A stretch of DNA of 64,000 nt, from assembly GCA_025617745.1 (NCBI GenBank), contig CM046861.1:14438283-14502282 (forward strand), read 5' to 3'. This document shows, one piece after another, positions 60,096 through 64,000 of the stretch (the stretch's first letter is position 1; every line of letters starts with the position of its first letter). The translations under genes and the position numbers were made by a program. Below the pieces are notes generated by a model. That model saw only the letters and a program-made list of their open reading frames with translations. It searched no databases and had not been told where the DNA came from. The stretch comes from Heliocidaris erythrogramma. Lineage: Eukaryota > Echinodermata > Echinoidea > Camarodonta > Echinometridae.

Positions 60096-63000
60096 CTAGA
60101 TTGAGAGTTGATGAAAAAGAAAACTTAGTTATTTAATACAAAAGCGATGCATCGTCAATTACTTATATTGAATGTGCATGTACAGTATATATAGATAATT
60201 TGATTTCCTTGATTCTTGATTTTTAAAAAATGGTACGGTGCTGGAGGAGTGATTGATTTTTTTTTAAATTAATTGATCATGACGGGTATTGAAAATGATC
60301 ATTAAATTATAGGTACGTTACTAGAGGAGTCATTTGTTCTGTAATTGATAATGGAATCCTTTAAAAATTAAGATTATCAACTAAAAAACAGAACCTACCT
60401 ATGTTCCTTCTAGATGGGTAGTCTATAGTCCATCCTTGCCTCTTTGCTAGAAGACGAAGGCACCTCTCAGCGACCATGGCAATGGTTAACGTTGGATTAA
60501 CGCCAAGACTGCGAGGCATGACTGCTCCATCAACTACCAGAAGACCTGGATAGACGTTATCATACTTGCCAACGTACACCTGCCCAGCATGGTTGACCAC
60601 ACCTTTCTTGCCTGACTCACCCATGCAGCAACCACCCAATGGGTGCACAGTGATGATACCCTTGGTATTCCTTAGCTCACTCAACATACCCTTCCAGAAT
60701 GGGTTTGCAATGTGATGTCCCTCCAGAGCAGCAGTCAACTTCTTCGACCCTTCGAAGATCTTCTCGAAGTTCTCTCCACATCCGACCATAGGAAAATCTA
60801 CTGTGACTCGCCCACTGGCCTTATCGCGGACGAGTTTTCCATCAGCAGAGTCGTGGCTCATAGACAGGACGGAGAGGGTGTTCTTAATAGCCTTGCCTGA
60901 TATTGCACGCAGAGCTTCAAGCGTGTTCTTGCCATGTGAGAGTTTCAGTCCAGGGGTGGTCTTAAGGAGTATCTTCAAGGGGGCCTCCCAAGCAACAGGC
61001 GGTGTCCCATCCTCAAGGACATATCCATCTTCCAGTGGAGCATCAGGGAGCCTCATATCAACAACCGATGAAATGCATGGTCCCGGGCCATGCCCTGGTT
61101 TTAGATCACCCGGTTTCACACCGACGCATTTGACTTTATGTGCCGTATTGTAGCTGAAGTTAAGAGCGTCACCATTCGTCGTGAAACCATCTCCCAGTTT
61201 TTTGGACAGCTGTAGACCTCGCTCTGCAGAATTCATCAAGATATTTGTAGACCCCAGTGACCCAGCTCCCAGAATGACAATCTTTGCTCGTACTGTCTGC
61301 TCTACCACATGAAAGACATCCTGGATCAACTCTTCGTAGAACACCTTCCACATGCCTTTGGACTCTTCCCGAAGAACTGCCTTTACTTTGGTCTGTATGG
61401 ATATGGTAATAATGAATGATAATACAAAGTCAAAGAGAGGGAGAGAGAGAGAGAGGGAAGTAAAGGAGAGAGAAAAAGGAAATGAAAAGGAGAAATAAAT
61501 CTTGAAAGAGTAGAGACGGACATACATACAGACAAACAGACAGACAGGAGAGGGGTAGTTTACGATTATATAGAATCAATCAACTTATTTACCGTGGACG
61601 GTTTTAATCATCTGTTTTAAAAATAATAGACAGAAACTATACGGAAGAGAAAAATCGTGCCTTCATCGGGGGCGGATCCAGATTTTTGTAAAAGGCAGTG
61701 GCACAATTAATGGCCAAAATAAAAATTCTGAAAAGAAAGAAGAGTCATCAGGTTTTTCAGGTGCCTTTTTGTATGTATTGCTTGAAAATAACTTTTGGTG
61801 TACTTAAGATAATACCACATTGATTTTGGGGGCACCTTCCCCCTAAATCCGCCACTGTCTTTATACTTCTCTCATTTTTCCAAAAGTGAAACGAATGGCC
61901 TACCTGCGTGAAAATGTCGGCACCAAATGTCCTTGCATCAGGCAGGTAGTTGAAGTTGAGAGTGTTTTTTGCACCTACGTTGCACCCACCGACGCAATTG
62001 CCGCACCCGTTGCATTCAGGCTGTGGGATGCCAAAGTCGTTCTTCTCCGCATGTTTGAAGTTCACATAAAGGGGCACCCTTTAACAGAAAGAAAGTTTAT
62101 TAAATTTAGAGTAAAAATTTAGTTTATTTCAATGGATATTGTCTTATTCTGTTTTGCAGACTGCCAATTAATTCCCACTTTGGCGACTACAGGTAATAGT
62201 AATGAAAGGGTTATACTGTCCGTAATCTGAAGAAATGTCAAGTACCCTTTTAACATTTCTCTATTCACACGTTTTTAGATCCATCGAAAACTTCAGTTTT
62301 GCATTTAGATCATATTTATATAAAACGAATAACGCGGAAATGCACATCAGAAAACCTGAAAGGGCAGCTTTGTTTTCGAAAGTTCTTTCACCAGTAACAC
62401 GACAAAAGAAAATTACTTCTCAGTGACATTTCGATAATCTACTTTAGTTTCCTGATCAATTACTGTAAAAAGGAAGAGAAAGAAATATAGAGGAAGAAAG
62501 ATTTCGATCTTAAATAGCATAGGACAAGGCAAGGGTGCCATCTGAAGGTGGTGTTTTACATCAGCTAGAAGGAGCACGGGCAGGAGTCTGGAAATACCGC
62601 AATGGAAACTAAGAGAGCATTTCTCCGGAAATTATTTTCTCGCAGGAATCCCTCAGGTCCTCATGAGGTCCCGAAGGGAGGCTGCCTGGGTTGTTTTACG
62701 CTTTATTAGGGGGCTTGTTATCCCTGTTTTTTCTTAATGGGGGGGGGGGGGGTCGTTTCGTCCCTTGGGTCCTCCAAATTAGCATGGCTTAAATGAATGG
62801 AAAGCTAATTGTATGGTCTCTTACCTGCTGAAAACATCTGATACATGGAGATCCTCGATATCCTTGATGACATTGGCAGCTCCAAGCTTCAGCACCTTCA
62901 TCTTAGTCAGCTCCGGGAAGTCATTGGGGTATCTCTCTGGTTTCAGCATATCGAACACGTGCTGCCTATCTTCCCCATACAACATGGCCAAGTCATCACG

Positions 63001-63962
63001 AAGCTCTTTGGGCCAACGCTTTAATAAAAATAAATCAATCAATGAATGGCTTTGTATATTTTGTAAATCTCGTACACGGCACCCCCCCCCCCCCCCCCTT
63101 TGCAATAATGTATAATGTATTGCTATACAATGATACTGTTTTTACATTTGAGGAGTGGCATAATACAGATCATGTATCATTATGACAAAATCACAAAATA
63201 TCACTTGAAATGTACACCACTGCCATTACAAGGACAGTATTAAAAGAAAACGAAAGAAAAAAAAGGAACATTACGAAACTAATATTTAAAGGTATCAGAT
63301 TTTTACAAGAAATATAACTCGGGGAAATCGTTTGGAAATTATTGGATGTCTTCTCTTTCTCTCTCACTCTCTCTCTCTCTCACCCTCACTCTCTCTCAAC
63401 AATCAGACTAGCTGTCAACGTTTTCGCTTTCATTATGCTAGGAAACTCATGAAATATAATGATTGACAAGTTAAGTTTTCAAGTGACTTTCATTTTGTCA
63501 AATCAAACTAGAAAAAAATGTGTTAGACATTTAACATTATACAATTTAGCATGAGCAGTGGCACTGAAATATTGTACATGTTTAGGTAGTCTCCGTTTCA
63601 TAAAACTTGAAAGTTACATTAACAGTTATAAGCTACTGGAATACTTGCATCTGATTGGCTGAGAGCAAATTTGCCATAGATATGTGTCAGTGGCTATTGA
63701 TAATAAGTTTTATGAAATGGGGCCCTGCTTTGATATCAACCAGAGATCCTGGGTTCGTTTTGCTTAATTTAAAACAACAATCATAATCATCATATTAGCT
63801 AAAATAATTACAAATATCAACTGCGGATAATGTCATAAGATATGATATACATGTCTAAATACCTCACGGCAATGTTCATCAGACATTACGTCTGAAGGTT
63901 TATAATTATATTGATACGTCAACACATGAGTCTTATTAAAGTTCCAATTTTCAGAACACTCC
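58357..63962 (-). CDS. Cholesterol-oxidase-like GMC oxidoreductase fused to alpha/beta hydrolase (5' end outside window)
   Basis: Exons in transcript order: 63863-63962, 62825-63018, 61904-62078, 60399-61392, 58357-60095. Splice phases agree throughout and the visible part is 1066 residues ending in a stop. The N-terminal FAD-binding GxGxxG lies beyond the right edge. Visible order: a Cys cluster (about residues 120-130), GAGSLGSTNIL, the GMC C-terminal domain with HPLGG (His about 406) and GVNPTL (Asn about 455), matching the catalytic His and Asn of cholesterol oxidase, then an alpha/beta hydrolase with LLLHGLG, nucleophile motif GHCVG (Cys about 818) and the late His in YNHSD (about 1030). 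Bacteria have similar GMC-hydrolase fusions. Predicted role: flavin oxidation of a sterol or other alcohol coupled to hydrolysis or acyl transfer. Introns show it is an established nuclear gene. Confidence 0.87.
60399..61392 (-). CDS. Exon of the GMC-hydrolase gene (GMC catalytic domain)
   Basis: The exon is 994 nt, acceptor ATACAG before ACCAAAGTAAAG, donor ATAG|GTAGGT (phase 1). It carries KIVILGAGSLGSTNIL and LGDGFTTNGDALNFSYNT, which match the FAD and substrate region of cholesterol oxidases. It also carries HPLGGCCMG with the active-site His at 60643-60645, LLVVDGAVMPRSLG, and GVNPTLTIAMVAERC with the conserved Asn. The open frame runs on upstream into the intron (to about 61527), but that GA-rich stretch is intronic. 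Confidence 0.88.
61667..61857. mobile_element. CAGTGGCGGATC-type MITE in a GMC-hydrolase intron
   Basis: GGGGCGGATCCAGA at the left and TAAATCCGCCACTG at the right form the inverted ends. About 190 bp between the exons at 61392 and 61904. Confidence 0.55.
61904..62078 (-). CDS. Exon of the GMC-hydrolase gene carrying a four-cysteine cluster
   Basis: The exon is 175 nt: one base to finish a codon, then 58 codons, ending ACGCAG|GTAGGC. It encodes VPLYVNFKHA, then PECNGCGNCVGGCNVGAKNT and LNFNYLPDA. The cysteines are spaced C-x2-C-x2-C-x3-C. The GC.xGAKNT text is typical of the cholesterol-oxidase-like branch of GMC enzymes. Whether the cysteines bind a metal centre or form disulfides cannot be told from sequence. 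Confidence 0.85.
62825..63018 (-). CDS. Exon of the GMC-hydrolase gene (RWPKELRDDL segment)
   Basis: The exon is 194 nt, entering in phase 0 after TTAAAG and leaving in phase 2 at AGCAG|GTAAGA. The text runs from RWPKEL through LYGEDRQHVFDML to DLHVSDVFSR, a helical part of the GMC substrate-binding region between the FAD-binding start and the Cys cluster. The split codon AG|G restores Arg with the next exon. Confidence 0.8.
63591..63725. mobile_element. Palindromic MITE, copy in an intron of the GMC-hydrolase gene
   Basis: CTCCGTTTCATAAAACTT and AAGTTTTATGAAATGGGGCC flank the centre CTGATTGGCTGAGAGCAAAT. Same family as 27601-27748. Confidence 0.75.
63863..63962 (-). CDS. First visible exon of the GMC-hydrolase gene
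   Basis: This short exon of 100 nt is preceded on the minus strand by a T-rich acceptor (TTTTTTCTTAG) and ends GAG|GTATTT. Read with one leading base it gives 33 open codons including THVLTYQYNYKPSDVMSDEH. It ends in phase 0, exactly what the next exon (63018 downward) needs. The first G completes a codon from an exon outside the window. It was found only by splice logic, so confidence is moderate. Confidence 0.65.
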
Positions 63963-64000
63963 CTAAGAAAAAATCAAAACCAACTTTTTTTTCTGCTGCT

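Overview
This is a eukaryotic, AT-rich, repeat-rich window. It most likely comes from an echinoderm, probably a sea urchin. Coding blocks are interrupted by GT-AG introns of 0.3-6.7 kb. Many foldback (MITE-type) elements, tRNA-derived SINEs and non-LTR retrotransposon fragments fill the rest. The best taxonomic marker is a broken histone H2B 5' fragment near 33.1 kb, whose N-terminal tail ([18 protein letters not shown], then [12 protein letters not shown]) is of the sea urchin type. I assembled exons by hand from splice sites and reading phase; no searches were run.

Layout: 1-23.8 kb has no gene I can support. It holds microsatellites, long purine/pyrimidine tracts, SINEs and several foldback elements, some nested. 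23.8-25.5 kb (minus) is a Ser/Pro-rich gene of unknown function whose frame breaks once, by a 1-nt shift or a tiny intron. 25.5-37.4 kb is repeat-rich intergenic DNA: palindromic MITEs, two tRNA-Thr-like sequences in a tandem duplication, a GC-rich repeat, the H2B fragment and a decayed retrotransposon. 37.67-50.03 kb (plus) is an eight-exon gene for a membrane-anchored, CrtU/phytoene-desaturase-like FAD oxidoreductase of 528 residues; its 6.7-kb first intron holds a 5'-truncated retrotransposon that itself carries a TTAA-flanked MITE. 50.0-54.0 kb is a tandem duplication of about 1.97 kb that begins in the 3' UTR. 58.36-63.96 kb (minus, continuing past the right edge) is the 3' part of a gene for a cholesterol-oxidase-like GMC flavoenzyme fused to an alpha/beta hydrolase.

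The two flavoenzyme genes converge and are 8.3 kb apart. Their families act on isoprenoids (carotenoids) and sterols in bacteria, so a lipid or isoprenoid role is a reasonable inference, but substrates cannot be read from the sequence. The fusion has two features worth testing: a cysteine in the hydrolase nucleophile position (GHCVG), and a ferredoxin-like C-x2-C-x2-C-x3-C cluster in the oxidoreductase half. The most unusual non-coding signals are perfect hairpins and a recurring ACTCCTTG motif around exon 1 of the CrtU-like gene, foldback elements built from many degenerate copies of a 10-25 nt word, and a family of MITEs flanked by TTAA.
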